42,935 nucleotides of DNA, taken from Paracoccaceae bacterium (GTDB lineage: Bacteria; Pseudomonadota; Alphaproteobacteria; Rhodobacterales; Rhodobacteraceae). Below are positions 33,740-41,970 of this stretch, piece after piece. Position 1 is the stretch's first letter; the number at the start of each line of letters is the position of its first letter. Made by a program: the position numbers and the translations under genes. The stretch is taken from positions 1 to 42,935 of the forward strand of contig JANSXS010000028.1 in assembly GCA_024742835.1 (NCBI GenBank), read 5' to 3'. The notes below the pieces were generated by a model. It searched no databases, had not been told where the DNA came from, and worked only from the letters and a program-made list of their open reading frames with translations.

Positions 33740-33817
33740 CTTCATCTGGCCCAAAATACCTCGGGGTGAGTGTTGGAATTCCCCAGGAATTCCAACATGA
33801 GGGGCAGCGCCCCTCAT
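33740..33817 (+). repeat. Dispersed double-hairpin repeat, copy 2
   Basis: The head CTTCATCTGGCCCAAAATACC matches copy 1 at 1358-1418 with few changes. A first hairpin at 33772-33796 has an 11-bp perfect stem (GTTGGAATTCC, CCA loop). A second hairpin at 33797-33817 has a 9-bp stem (ATGAGGGGC, AGC loop). The gap between mscL and ald (33706-33863) otherwise holds nothing recognisable. Confidence 0.75.
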
Positions 33818-33863
33818 CTTCACTGACCTGCGTGGCGCAGCCACTCAATAGGATCACCAGGTC

Positions 33864-34982
33864 TCAGCTTTTCAGCGCCAGTTGCGGCGACAGCACGTCG
33901 ATGCCAAGCGCCCGGCCAACCGCGTAACAGGTCAGCTTGCCGGCATGGACGTTGAGCCCGTTAAGCAGATGCGGATCGTCCGCGCAGGCCTGCTTCCAGC
34001 CCTTGTCGGCCAGCGCCAGCATGAAGGGCATCGTGGCATTGCCCAACGCCAGCGTCGCGCTGCGCGCCACGGCACCCGGCATGTTGGCCACGCAGTAATG
34101 CATGATACCGTCCACATCATAGATCGGATCGGCATGGGTGGTGGGTTTCGAGGTCTCGAAACAGCCACCTTGGTCGATGGCCACATCCACCAGCGCCGCG
34201 CCGGACTTCATGTCGGAAAATTGCGCACGTCGCACCAGCTTGGGCGCCTCGGCACCGGGGATCAGCACCGCGCCGATCACCATATCCGCCAGCGCCAGAT
34301 GCTCGGACAAAAGGCCCGACGACGAATAGCCGGTGTTGAACGCATGTCCGAACACATCGTCCAGATAGCGCAAACGCGGCAGCGAGCGGTCCAGAACGGT
34401 CACATCCGCGCCCATGCCCGCCGCGATCCGTGCCGCATGTGTGCCCACCACGCCGCCGCCGATGACCAGCACCCGCGCAGGGCCTACACCCGGCACGCCA
34501 CCCAGCAACACGCCACGCCCGCCATTGGCCTTCTGCAGGGTCCACGCGCCCATCTGCGGGGCAAGCCGACCAGCAACCTCTGACATTGGTGCCAAAAGAG
34601 GCAGGCCGCCGCGCGCGTCCGTGACCGTCTCGTAGGCGATGCAGGTCGCGCCCGACTCCATCAGATCCCGTGTCTGGTCCGGGTCGGGGGCAAGATGCAG
34701 ATAAGTGAACAGGATTTGCCCCTCGCACAGCATCTTGCGCTCATCGGCTTGCGGTTCCTTGACCTTCACGATCATGTCGGCGCTGGCAAAAATCTCTTCG
34801 GCGCTGTTCAGCAGGCGCGCGCCCGCGGCGACATATTCGGCATCGTCAAAGCCCGCGCCCTGCCCCGCACCGGTCTGGATCAGCACCTCGTGGCCATGCG
34901 CCACGGCCTCGCCAGCGGCATTGGGGGTGATCCCAACGCGAAATTCCTGCGGCTTGATTTCTGTCGGGCATCCGATTTTCAT
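33864..34982 (-). CDS. ald: Alanine dehydrogenase
   Basis: This 372-aa NAD-dependent enzyme interconverts L-alanine and pyruvate plus ammonia. The N-terminal MKIGCPTEIKPQEFRVGITP includes the substrate-binding arginine. Conserved VKVKEPQ and LFTYLHLAPD carry further active-site residues. The NAD-binding motif is VIGGGVVGTHAARIAAGMG, and DQGGCFETSKPTTH with the segment MPGAVARSAT is typical. The ATG at 34982 follows GGAGGAGAG, a strong ribosome site. It is divergent from an Lrp-type regulator, a common pairing in which the regulator activates ald in response to alanine. Confidence 0.96.
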   Translation of the reverse strand: MKIGCPTEIKPQEFRVGITPNAAGEAVAHGHEVLIQTGAGQGAGFDDAEYVAAGARLLNSAEEIFASADMIVKVKEPQADERKMLCEGQILFTYLHLAPDPDQTRDLMESGATCIAYETVTDARGGLPLLAPMSEVAGRLAPQMGAWTLQKANGGRGVLLGGVPGVGPARVLVIGGGVVGTHAARIAAGMGADVTVLDRSLPRLRYLDDVFGHAFNTGYSSSGLLSEHLALADMVIGAVLIPGAEAPKLVRRAQFSDMKSGAALVDVAIDQGGCFETSKPTTHADPIYDVDGIMHYCVANMPGAVARSATLALGNATMPFMLALADKGWKQACADDPHLLNGLNVHAGKLTCYAVGRALGIDVLSPQLALKS

Positions 34983-35117
34983 GATCTCTCCTCCTTGAGA
35001 TTTGCGCCCATGATGGCGCAGCAGCCATGCAAACGGGTTGATATCATTCGCGAGTCTCGCCAGTATTTTAGAACATTCAACGGGTCTTGGCCTGTTCAAC
35101 AGAAGGTTCTTGCGCGC
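34983..35117. promoter_or_regulatory. Divergent ald / Lrp control region
   Basis: This 135-nt region separates ald from its likely regulator. An 11-nt palindrome GCGAGTCTCGC lies at 35050-35060, followed by an AT-rich stretch (CAGTATTTTAGAACATTCAA). TTCAAC occurs twice nearby. These are reasonable Lrp/AsnC binding positions but no consensus is certain. Confidence 0.4.
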
Positions 35118-35576
35118 ATGAGTCTCGATACGATGGATCGCCGTCTTCTGGCCGTGCTGCAAACGCGTGGCCGCATCTCTAATGCCGACCTAGCCGAGGC
35201 CGTGAACCTGTCGGCGTCTGCCTGTCACCGGCGGGTACAGCGGCTGGAATCCGAGGGCTATATCAAGGGCTATGTCGCGCTACTGGATCCGCGCCGCATG
35301 GGGCTGGCGACGATCGTCTTTGTCGAACTGACGCTGACCACCCAGTCAGAGGAGGTTCTGGACGCATTCGAGACGGCTGTGAAACGCATCCCCGACGTGC
35401 TGGAATGTCACCTGATGGCCGGGACCGCCGATTACATCCTCAAGCTGGCGGTCGAGGATACAGAGGATTTTGCCCGCATCCACCGCCAGTACCTGACGCG
35501 CTTGCCGGGCGTGTCGACCATGCAATCCAGCTTCGCACTACGTACGGTCAGGCAAACCACGGCGCTTCCGGTCTGA
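35118..35576 (+). CDS. Lrp/AsnC-family regulator, probable ald regulator
   Basis: This 152-aa protein has an N-terminal AsnC-type helix-turn-helix (LDTMDRRLLAVLQTRGRISN, then LAEAVNLSASACHRRVQRLE) and a C-terminal RAM ligand-binding domain (residues about 70-145) with VLECHLMAGTADYILKLAVED. Such proteins form octamers or discs that bend DNA and sense amino acids. Its divergent position next to ald suggests it controls alanine catabolism, as do AldR-type regulators; this is inference. A strong terminator follows at 35596. Confidence 0.93.
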   Translation: MSLDTMDRRLLAVLQTRGRISNADLAEAVNLSASACHRRVQRLESEGYIKGYVALLDPRRMGLATIVFVELTLTTQSEEVLDAFETAVKRIPDVLECHLMAGTADYILKLAVEDTEDFARIHRQYLTRLPGVSTMQSSFALRTVRQTTALPV

Positions 35577-35595
35577 CGCGTGCGCAGACTGAAAA

Positions 35596-35626
35596 GCCCC
35601 GGTGTTTCCACCGGGGCCCTGTTTTT
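35596..35626. terminator. Bidirectional intrinsic terminator
   Basis: GCCCCGGTG and CACCGGGGC form a perfect 9-bp stem with a TTTC loop, followed by CCTGTTTTT on the plus strand. On the minus strand the stem is followed by TTTTC. It lies between the Lrp-type gene and pnp, whose 3' ends converge, and serves both. Confidence 0.88.
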
Positions 35627-35640
35627 CACAAAAACCGACA

Positions 35641-37776
35641 TCAGCCTTCGGCGTCTTCTTCGCTTTTGGCTTCCTCGCCAGTCTCCTGATCGACGACTTT
35701 CATCGACAGGCGCACCTTGCCGCGATCATCGAATCCCAGCAGCTTGACCCAGACATCCTGCCCTTCCTTGAGCACATCCGACGGATGGTTCAGGCGGCGG
35801 TTCTCGATCTGGCTGACATGCACAAGGCCGTCACGCTTGCCAAAGAAGTTCACGAAGGCGCCGAAATCGACGATCTTGACCACGGTGCCCTTGTAGACCT
35901 TGCCCTCTTCCGGCTCTGCCACGATCGAATAGATCATGTCATACGCCTTCTGGATGGCTTCGCCGTTGGGCGAGGCGATCTTGATGACACCTTCGTCGTT
36001 GATGTCGACCTTGGCACCGGAAACCTCTACGATCTCGCGGATGACCTTGCCACCGGACCCGATCACTTCGCGGATCTTGTCGGTGGGGATCTGCATCGTC
36101 TCGATGCGCGGCGCATGGACGCTGAAATCACCGGCGCTGGACAGCGCCTTGTTCATCTCGGACAGGATGTGCAGACGGCCTTCCTTGGCCTGGGCCAGGG
36201 CGTTCTGCATAATCTCTGCGGTGATGCCCGCGACCTTGATATCCATCTGCAAGGACGTGATGCCTGCTTCGGTGCCTGCAACCTTGAAATCCATGTCGCC
36301 GAGGTGGTCCTCGTCGCCAAGAATATCGGTCAGGATGCCGTAGGAGCCGTCCTCTTCGAGCACAAGGCCCATGGCCACACCGGCCACCGGCGCCTTGAGC
36401 GGCACACCCGCATCCATCATCGACAGCGACCCGCCACAGACAGACGCCATGGAGCTTGAGCCGTTCGATTCCGTGATCTCGGACACGACGCGGACGGTAT
36501 AGGGGAAATCGGTTGGGGCCGGCAGCACCGCCTGAAGCGCGCGCCATGCCAGCTTGCCGTGACCGATCTCGCGGCGACCCGGAGGGCCCACGCGACCCGC
36601 TTCGCCGACCGAATAGGGCGGGAAGTTGTAGTGCAGCAGGAAGTTCGACTTGTACGTGCCTTGCAGCGCGTCGATCATCTGCTCGTCATCTCCGGTGCCT
36701 AGCGTGGTCACGACCAGACCCTGCGTTTCACCTCGGGTGAACAGTGCCGAACCATGCGTCCGGGGCAGGATGCCCGTTTCGGCCACGATCTGACGCACCT
36801 GATCCAGTGCGCGCCCGTCGATGCGGCGGCCATTCTTGACCACGTCACCGCGCAGGACGCCCGATTCCAGCTTCTTGAGGGCGGACCCGATGTTCGGGTC
36901 TGCAAGCTGCTCGTCGGAAAGCGCGGCCTTGATCCCATCCTTGACGGCGGCAACCGCGCCCGTGCGCTCTTGCTTGTCAGAGATGGCGTAGGCGTCGCGC
37001 ATCTTCTGTTCGCCAGCGGCTTTCACGGCCTCGTAAAGCTCGGAGTAATCCGGCGGCTGGAAGTCGAACGGCTCTTTCGCGGCGTCCTCGGCCAGGTCGA
37101 TGATCAGGTCGATCACCGGCTGGATCTGCTCATGCGCGAAATTGACCGCGCCCAGCATCTCTTCCTCGGACAGTTCATACGCCTCGGATTCGACCATCAT
37201 AACGGCGTTCTTGGTGCCTGCGACAACCAGGTCGAGCCGCTGCTCGGGGTTGTAACGCAGGTTGTGCATGTCCTCGACTTCGGGGTTCAGCACGTATTCG
37301 CCGCCCTCATAGCCCACGCGGCAGCCTGCAATCGGCCCCATGAATGGCGCGCCGGAAATGGTCAGCGCGGCAGAGGCCGCGATCATCGCGACGATATCGG
37401 GATCGTTGACAAGATCGTGGCTCAGCACGGTGCACATGACCAGCACTTCGTTCTTGAAGCCCGACACGAAAAGCGGGCGAATGGGCCGGTCGATCAGACG
37501 CGCGGTCAGCGTCTCTTTCTCGGTCGGGCGCGCCTCGCGCTTGAAGAAGCCACCGGGCACCTTGCCCGCAGCATAATATTTTTCCTGATAGTGGACGGTC
37601 AGCGGGAAGAAATCCTGACCTTCCTTGGCTTTCTTTGCGAACGTCACGTTCGCCATGACGGTGGTTTCGCCCAGCGTGGCGATGACCGAACCGTCGGCCT
37701 GACGGGCAACCTTGCCCGTTTCCAGTGTCAGCGTTTCTTCGCCCCACTGGATTGATTTTTTGACTTCTTTGAACAT
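35641..37776 (-). CDS. pnp: Polyribonucleotide nucleotidyltransferase (PNPase)
   Basis: This 711-aa phosphorolytic 3'-to-5' exoribonuclease and mRNA turnover enzyme has two RNase PH domains (about residues 10-145 and 310-460) separated by an all-helical domain. A KH domain (about 555-615, with [12 protein letters not shown]) and an S1 domain (about 620-695, with [26 protein letters not shown]) follow. Conserved [13 protein letters not shown] and [13 protein letters not shown] segments and the second-domain TRGETQ are present. An acidic tail ends the protein. It is downstream of rpsO with a GNAT gene between them. A stem-loop precedes the start at 37796-37827. Confidence 0.97.
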   Translation of the reverse strand: MFKEVKKSIQWGEETLTLETGKVARQADGSVIATLGETTVMANVTFAKKAKEGQDFFPLTVHYQEKYYAAGKVPGGFFKREARPTEKETLTARLIDRPIRPLFVSGFKNEVLVMCTVLSHDLVNDPDIVAMIAASAALTISGAPFMGPIAGCRVGYEGGEYVLNPEVEDMHNLRYNPEQRLDLVVAGTKNAVMMVESEAYELSEEEMLGAVNFAHEQIQPVIDLIIDLAEDAAKEPFDFQPPDYSELYEAVKAAGEQKMRDAYAISDKQERTGAVAAVKDGIKAALSDEQLADPNIGSALKKLESGVLRGDVVKNGRRIDGRALDQVRQIVAETGILPRTHGSALFTRGETQGLVVTTLGTGDDEQMIDALQGTYKSNFLLHYNFPPYSVGEAGRVGPPGRREIGHGKLAWRALQAVLPAPTDFPYTVRVVSEITESNGSSSMASVCGGSLSMMDAGVPLKAPVAGVAMGLVLEEDGSYGILTDILGDEDHLGDMDFKVAGTEAGITSLQMDIKVAGITAEIMQNALAQAKEGRLHILSEMNKALSSAGDFSVHAPRIETMQIPTDKIREVIGSGGKVIREIVEVSGAKVDINDEGVIKIASPNGEAIQKAYDMIYSIVAEPEEGKVYKGTVVKIVDFGAFVNFFGKRDGLVHVSQIENRRLNHPSDVLKEGQDVWVKLLGFDDRGKVRLSMKVVDQETGEEAKSEEDAEG

Positions 37777-37795
37777 CTATCTCGGTTTCCTGGCT

Positions 37796-37827
37796 GGAGG
37801 CACTCCCGGGCGTATCCCGGGTCCTCC
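37796..37827 (-). promoter_or_regulatory. Stem-loop in the pnp leader
   Basis: GGAGG pairs with CCTCC outside, and CCCGGG with CCCGGG inside, around a 5-nt loop, ending 19 nt upstream of the pnp ATG. The ribosome site (AGGAAA) lies between it and the start. E. coli pnp is autoregulated through an RNase III-cut leader hairpin; this could be an analogue. The remainder of 37777-37981 has no gene. Confidence 0.5.
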
Positions 37828-37981
37828 GTTTCATTGGCGGCCCCATTGCCACCGACCCCTGTCTACCATGTCATGCGCCGGGGTCTAAGGCGTCACGTTT
37901 CAGATGCGCAGGCGTTACAGGAAATCCGGTGGTTTTGAAAGGCTCAAAATCCGCGCGGCCGGGCGCGGCAGAAGGCCGTCT

Positions 37982-38584
37982 TCAGGCCGGATTGAACACC
38001 GCGTCATATTCACCATCCGCAACACGGCCATGCGCCCCCAGCTTGTGGGCCAGCCGGATAAAGCGCACATTGTCATGGCGCGTGATCGCATAGGCCGGCA
38101 GGTGCCGGGTGCCACAGATATCGCAGATCGCGGCGCGCATCACCCGTTCGCCAAGATGCAGGCCCTGCCACGCACGCAGGACAGAGACGGCAATCTCGCC
38201 GCCCGGTTCCCGCGCATCCGCGAAATCGCAGATCGCGGCCAGAGCGATGACGCGCCCGAAAAAGGTCTTGGCGATGAAATCGGATCTCGACCAGTCAAGT
38301 CCGCGATACCGCCCGTTGATGGCTGACGCCGTGATCAGCCCGTGAAACCGCGCGCGCCGGTCCGGGGCAGACAGTGTCACGTAATGCGCGATGATGCGTT
38401 CGGCGTCCTGCGGGCCGAGCAAGACCTGTCGGCACAAGCCCGCTGCAAGCCGCATAAAGCCTCTGCGCAGCAGCGACCGCACACCCGGCGATGGTGGGGA
38501 TGGCGGCAACGTGGTCGGACCGGCTGGTAATGGCACCTGTAACGGTATCGAAAGACGGTTGAAGACCCTGCTGAGTATGGGCAT
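37982..38584 (-). CDS. GNAT-family N-acetyltransferase-like protein
   Basis: This protein of about 200 aa contains LSAPDRRARFHGLIT, matching the D-R-R-x-R-F segment common in one GNAT subgroup. A later acetyl-CoA-type region follows: GEIAVSVLRAWQGLHLGERVMRAAI, then a beta strand and NVRFIRLAHKLGA. The start is uncertain; I use the ATG at 38584 (MPILSRVFNRLS), but the frame is open to 38656 and a start near residue 44 of this model would also leave the domain intact. The usual Q/R-x-x-G-x-G/A loop is degenerate (WQGLHLGERV), so catalytic activity is uncertain. It sits between rpsO and pnp. Confidence 0.72.
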   Translation of the reverse strand: MPILSRVFNRLSIPLQVPLPAGPTTLPPSPPSPGVRSLLRRGFMRLAAGLCRQVLLGPQDAERIIAHYVTLSAPDRRARFHGLITASAINGRYRGLDWSRSDFIAKTFFGRVIALAAICDFADAREPGGEIAVSVLRAWQGLHLGERVMRAAICDICGTRHLPAYAITRHDNVRFIRLAHKLGAHGRVADGEYDAVFNPA

Positions 38585-38705
38585 CGCACTGCTCTGCTCT
38601 GCTATCCAACCTCCCTGTGACAGGAAATAGGGCCCACCCCAGCGCACGCAATCCACATGTCTGCAACCTCGCCATGCGAAAGTCGCGGCGCGCTCGGGAT
38701 TGCGA

Positions 38706-38745
38706 AACGAAAAACGGCACCGATCCCGACAGGACCGACGCCGTT
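38706..38745 (-). terminator. Intrinsic terminator after rpsO
   Basis: On the minus strand ACGGCGTCGGTCC and GGATCGGTGCCGT fold into a stem of about 13 bp with several G-T pairs and a short loop, followed by TTTTTCGTTT. It lies 25 nt downstream of the rpsO stop, so pnp and the GNAT gene probably need their own promoter or read-through. Confidence 0.75.
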
Positions 38746-38769
38746 CAATTGTTTTGCCGCAAAGGCCGT

Positions 38770-39039
38770 TTAGCGGCGGATGCCCAGACGCTGGATAAGG
38801 TCGCGATACCGCGCCTCTTCCTTGTTCTTGAGGTAATCCAGCAGCTTGCGGCGCTGTGCGACCATCTTAAGAAGGCCACGACGCCCGTGGTTGTCCTTCT
38901 TGTGGGTTTTGAAATGCTCTGTCAGGGTCGCAATGCGTGATGTGAGGATGGCAACCTGAACCTCGGGCGAGCCGGTGTCGCCTTCCTTGGTCGCAAAGTC
39001 CTTCATGACGCGGGCTTTTTCTTCTACGGTAATCGACAT
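38770..39039 (-). CDS. rpsO: 30S ribosomal protein S15
   Basis: This 89-aa primary 16S rRNA-binding protein of the small-subunit platform has standard length and sequence: [20 protein letters not shown], then [47 protein letters not shown] and the end [10 protein letters not shown]. The ATG at 39039 follows AAAGGAGA. S15 represses its own translation through the leader in several bacteria; the 150 nt upstream could hold such a structure but I cannot assign it. An intrinsic terminator follows. Confidence 0.98.
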   Translation of the reverse strand: MSITVEEKARVMKDFATKEGDTGSPEVQVAILTSRIATLTEHFKTHKKDNHGRRGLLKMVAQRRKLLDYLKNKEEARYRDLIQRLGIRR

Positions 39040-39190
39040 CGGGTCTCCTTTCGGAACAAGGGTGAAGGGCACGAGCCGGGATGTCGTCCAGCAAGGTCCT
39101 GTGGAACACGCCGCGTTGGTCACACGACGGTAGCGCGGAGATAGGAGATTCTGCGCGAAAAGGAAAGCCGCTTTGTTGAAGCGGTCCGCG

Positions 39191-39259
39191 TTTGACCCGA
39201 GACATCGGTTGAAGGGCGGAACGCGCGCAATGATGGGGCGAAACGCTTTAAACAGTGTC
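39191..39259 (+). repeat. Dispersed repeat, short copy (A), 3' side of the RTX gene
   Basis: The core ACCCGAGACATCGG (39195-39208) and the following GGCGGAACG are identical to copy B at 40266-40375, which lies in the opposite direction. The end GCGAAACGCTTTAAACAGTGT resembles the end of copy B (GCGAGACGCTTTACAGGGTGT). Copy A appears to lack about 45 internal bases. It contains the RTX stop codon. Confidence 0.65.
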
Positions 39260-40249
39260 CTGCGGCACAAGCACAATATCATCAGGGTTGAGCGCCTTGA
39301 GGCTATGCACATCGGCGATCTGTACACCATTCAGGAAAACATGATGCAGGGTTTCATCGGTTTCGTCGGTCTGGACTGTCACCTCGGGGTCAGACGCCTG
39401 GGATGCGTCGTATAGCACAAGCAGGCTGTCCTCGGATGCGGTGAAATCCAGCACGCTGGTTTGCGCATCCTCGCTTAGCCAATCACCCAGAATGATCTGG
39501 TCGGCCCCCGCACCGCCGGTCACGATATCATTGCCACCCGCAGAGATCACATCATCACCGGGTCCGCCATTCAGGAAATCGCGATCCGCCTCGGCTGGGG
39601 TGCCCACCGGCGCACGCCCTTCCAGTGTGTCGTTTCCATAACCGCCGAAAAGTGTGTCCTCACCCGCGCCGCCGTCCAGACCGTCATTGCCAAGATACCC
39701 GTGCAGCGCGTCATTGCCTGCGCCGCCCCCAAGGGTATCGTCGCCTTGCCCGCCGGTCAGGCTGTCATCCCCGTCACCGCCATTCAGCAGATCGTCACCA
39801 CCATGCCCGTAAAGCGAATCCGCGCCGTCGTCACCATGCAGCGTATCATCGCCCGCATCGCCATGCAGATTGTCATCGCCTGCGTCACCGGCAAGGCTGT
39901 CATCGCCATCCCCGCCGCGCAACTCGTCCGTTCCTGCAAGGCCCTGAATGGTATCACTACCATCATACCCATTCAGGAAATCATTGATCGCGGTCCCGGT
40001 CATCGTGTCGGCAATGACATCGCCGGATTGCACGTTCCAGTCGTCACCGTCGGGATCGGCGGGATCGTCACCCGTGGCGAAATCCATGATCGAGGGGCCG
40101 TCGCTTTCGGTCTGTTGCGCGGTGTCGGAGGTATCGCCGGGCGTATCTGGCGTCTGATCTTCACGATTGTTCTCGCCAAGATCCTCAAGACCCCAGAGCG
40201 CGGCGGCCCCGACCGCCACCATCCCCATCAATCCCGCAAGAAGAAACAT
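39248..40249 (-). CDS. RTX-type calcium-binding repeat protein with N-terminal anchor
   Basis: This 333-aa protein begins with one hydrophobic segment ([20 protein letters not shown]), followed by an acidic Thr/Asp/Gly-rich linker (residues 25-80). Residues about 80-250 contain around 14 GGxGxDxLx-type nonapeptides (for example [27 protein letters not shown]), the parallel beta-roll that binds calcium. The C-terminal [20 protein letters not shown] region is the kind seen after RTX rolls in Rhodobacterales proteins. It would fold outside the cell where calcium is high. No export genes (type I system) are near. The start at 40249 is chosen because it opens the hydrophobic segment; upstream codons run through a repeat. 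Confidence 0.85.
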   Translation of the reverse strand: MFLLAGLMGMVAVGAAALWGLEDLGENNREDQTPDTPGDTSDTAQQTESDGPSIMDFATGDDPADPDGDDWNVQSGDVIADTMTGTAINDFLNGYDGSDTIQGLAGTDELRGGDGDDSLAGDAGDDNLHGDAGDDTLHGDDGADSLYGHGGDDLLNGGDGDDSLTGGQGDDTLGGGAGNDALHGYLGNDGLDGGAGEDTLFGGYGNDTLEGRAPVGTPAEADRDFLNGGPGDDVISAGGNDIVTGGAGADQIILGDWLSEDAQTSVLDFTASEDSLLVLYDASQASDPEVTVQTDETDETLHHVFLNGVQIADVHSLKALNPDDIVLVPQDTV

Positions 40250-40265
40250 TCGCCCATCCACCCAC

Positions 40266-40375
40266 ACACCCTGTAAAGCGTCTCGCGAAAAACCTGCCGC
40301 GCAGATTTTCGAGAAACGCAGTGCTCCGCTCAATCGTTGCACACGTTCCGCCTTTAGCCGATGTCTCGGGTTAAA
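40266..40375 (-). repeat. Dispersed repeat, long copy (B), 5' side of the RTX gene
   Basis: This copy lies in inverted orientation to copy A at 39191-39259. It carries a palindrome with 8-bp arms CGCCTTTA / TAAAGGCG (40349-40379) around the shared ACCCGAGACATCGG core, and extends 17 nt short of the RTX start codon. It may act as the promoter region or as a mobile-repeat remnant. The rest of 40250-40495 shows nothing recognisable. Confidence 0.65.
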
Positions 40376-40495
40376 GGCGGGACACTTTAAGGAGGCCACA
40401 AGCGGCGAGGTTGGTCAAACATTTCCGGTCTGCATGGTTAAAACCTGGTGCCGCCACCGCCACCTTCGCGCGCAAAGCGTTCTGGCGGGGGCCTA

Positions 40496-41545
40496 TCAGC
40501 CCGGCTGATCCCGAAGCGTCGTATCCGCCCGCCGTAACGTGTCGCCATACGATATCGTCGGCTCCAGAACGGTACGTTTTGGGGGACCGGCATTTCCGGC
40601 CCGCTCGACGATCATCCCGGCCGCGAGGCGGCCAATTTCCAGCCGACAGGAATCCATTGACGCCAACTCGCGCGGCAGGCCGCGTAACAAGTTCACGCCG
40701 TTAAAGCCGGCAAGCCCCATCCGACCGGGGATGTCGACGCCCTGCTCGATCAGGTACAAAAGCCCACCCGCACCGATCAGGTCGTTGGAATAATAAATGA
40801 AATCCAGATCCGGCGTGCGCGCCACCACGTCACGGGTCATCTCGCGCCCTTTGGCAAGCGCGGACCCGCCCGAGTAGAACTCGCTATCGGCAACCTCGAC
40901 CCCGGCTTTCGCCAGCGCCTCGGTAAACCCTTCGAACCGTTTGCGCGCGCGGTGATCCAACAGCATCTTGGTGCCCAGAAAGGCGATGCGGCGATAGCCC
41001 GCCTGCACGATGGCCTGCGCCATCTGTTGCCCGGCGCGCCTGTGCGAGATGCCGACGACGGAATCGACCGGCGTGCCGTCCACATCCATGATCTCGACCA
41101 CTGGAATCCCTGCACCGCGCAGCATGGCGCGCGAGGCGTCAGAATGCTCCAGCCCGGCGATGATAACGCCCGATGGCCGCCAGGACAGCATCTCGTAGAG
41201 CACCTTTTCCTCTTTTTCGGGCAGGTACCCGGTGACGCCAACAACCGGTTGCAGCCCGGTTTCCTCCAGCACTTCGGTGATGCCGGTCATGACCTCGGGG
41301 AACACCATGTTCGACATCGATGGGATAATGACCGCGACAAGGTTCACCCGCTGGCTGGCCAACGCACCCGCTATCTTGTTGGGTACATAGCCAAGGGCGC
41401 GCGCAGCCTCCAGCACCCGCTTGCGGGTGGCGTCTGACACGTCGCCGCGATTGCGCAACACGCGGCTGACCGTCATCTCCGACACGCCCGAGGCCTCGGA
41501 CACGTCGCGCAAGGTCAAGGGGCGGTTATCCTGTCTGGTCACCAA
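40496..41545 (-). CDS. LacI-family transcriptional regulator
   Basis: This 349-aa repressor has an N-terminal LacI helix-turn-helix (residues about 10-58: LTLRDVSEASGVSEMTVSRV then LRNRGDVSDATRKRV) and the hinge helix with PNKIAGALAS. A periplasmic-binding-protein-like effector domain follows (IIPSMSNMVFPEVMTGI onward). The overall look, especially SNMVFPEV and the C-terminal FNGVNLLRGLPRELAS, is like GntR-type gluconate repressors, so the ligand may be a sugar acid. No sugar-acid genes are adjacent, so its targets are elsewhere or it acts on its own promoter. Confidence 0.92.
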   Translation of the reverse strand: MVTRQDNRPLTLRDVSEASGVSEMTVSRVLRNRGDVSDATRKRVLEAARALGYVPNKIAGALASQRVNLVAVIIPSMSNMVFPEVMTGITEVLEETGLQPVVGVTGYLPEKEEKVLYEMLSWRPSGVIIAGLEHSDASRAMLRGAGIPVVEIMDVDGTPVDSVVGISHRRAGQQMAQAIVQAGYRRIAFLGTKMLLDHRARKRFEGFTEALAKAGVEVADSEFYSGGSALAKGREMTRDVVARTPDLDFIYYSNDLIGAGGLLYLIEQGVDIPGRMGLAGFNGVNLLRGLPRELASMDSCRLEIGRLAAGMIVERAGNAGPPKRTVLEPTISYGDTLRRADTTLRDQPG

Positions 41546-41567
41546 AATCGGCCTGAGGGTTGATGCA

Positions 41568-41589
41568 GTTTGCCCGTGTTACCGCAAAC
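41568..41589. promoter_or_regulatory. Inverted repeat upstream of the LacI-family gene
   Basis: GTTTGC and GCAAAC flank a 10-nt spacer, 23 nt before the regulator's start codon. The position suits an autoregulatory operator. A direct repeat CAGGTGACA also occurs at 41648-41656 and 41697-41705, without an assigned role. Other parts of 41546-41738 show nothing. Confidence 0.3.
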
Positions 41590-41738
41590 AGCCTCCCGCG
41601 CGCAAGCACCGCCCGTGGCCTGTTGCTGACCACGTTGTCGAACCGGACAGGTGACACATCCTTTCATGGCCCGACCCGCACCTTGAGACATTCGACCAGG
41701 TGACATCGTCCGATCCCTGCGTTAGAACTCGGGCCGAC

Positions 41739-41815
41739 GGCTCCGTGGCTCAACTGGATAGAGCAGCCCCCTCCTAAGGGGCAGGTTGCAGGTTCGAATC
41801 CTGCCGGGGTCGCCA
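41739..41815 (+). tRNA. tRNA-Arg (anticodon CCT)
   Basis: This is a 77-nt cloverleaf. The acceptor arm GGCTCCG pairs with CGGGGTC, the D-arm is GCTC/GAGC, the anticodon stem is GCCCC/GGGGC with loop CTCCTAA, and the T-arm GCAGG/CCTGC encloses TTCGAAT. The CCA end is encoded. Anticodon CCT at 41773-41775 reads AGG arginine codons. The T-arm and 3' end form a typical integrase target, and the genes immediately downstream look element-like. Confidence 0.97.
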
Positions 41816-41889
41816 AAAACGCCTGAAAAATATGGCGTATTTGCAAGGGGTTCTGCGGGAGGGTGCAGAAAGTCCCGCTTCGTTTTCCG

Positions 41890-41936
41890 CCGAATTCTCC
41901 GAAAAAGACCGAATTCTCGTACAAAACCTGTACAAA
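41890..41936. promoter_or_regulatory. Short direct repeats upstream of the helix-turn-helix gene
   Basis: CCGAATTCTC occurs at 41890-41899 and 41909-41918 (19-nt spacing). GTACAAA occurs at 41919-41925 and 41930-41936 (11-nt spacing, about one helical turn). They lie between tRNA-Arg and the next gene, in an AT-richer stretch, and could bind a regulator or initiator. No consensus is recognised. Confidence 0.4.
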
Positions 41937-41970
41937 TTTCGCACGTTCGTGCGGCTTTTGGGGCGTTCCG

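Noticed and set aside
39500..39960. CRISPR-like periodic repeat pattern
   Set aside because: The periodicity is the 27-nt codon repeat of RTX nonapeptides inside the coding sequence, without unique spacers.
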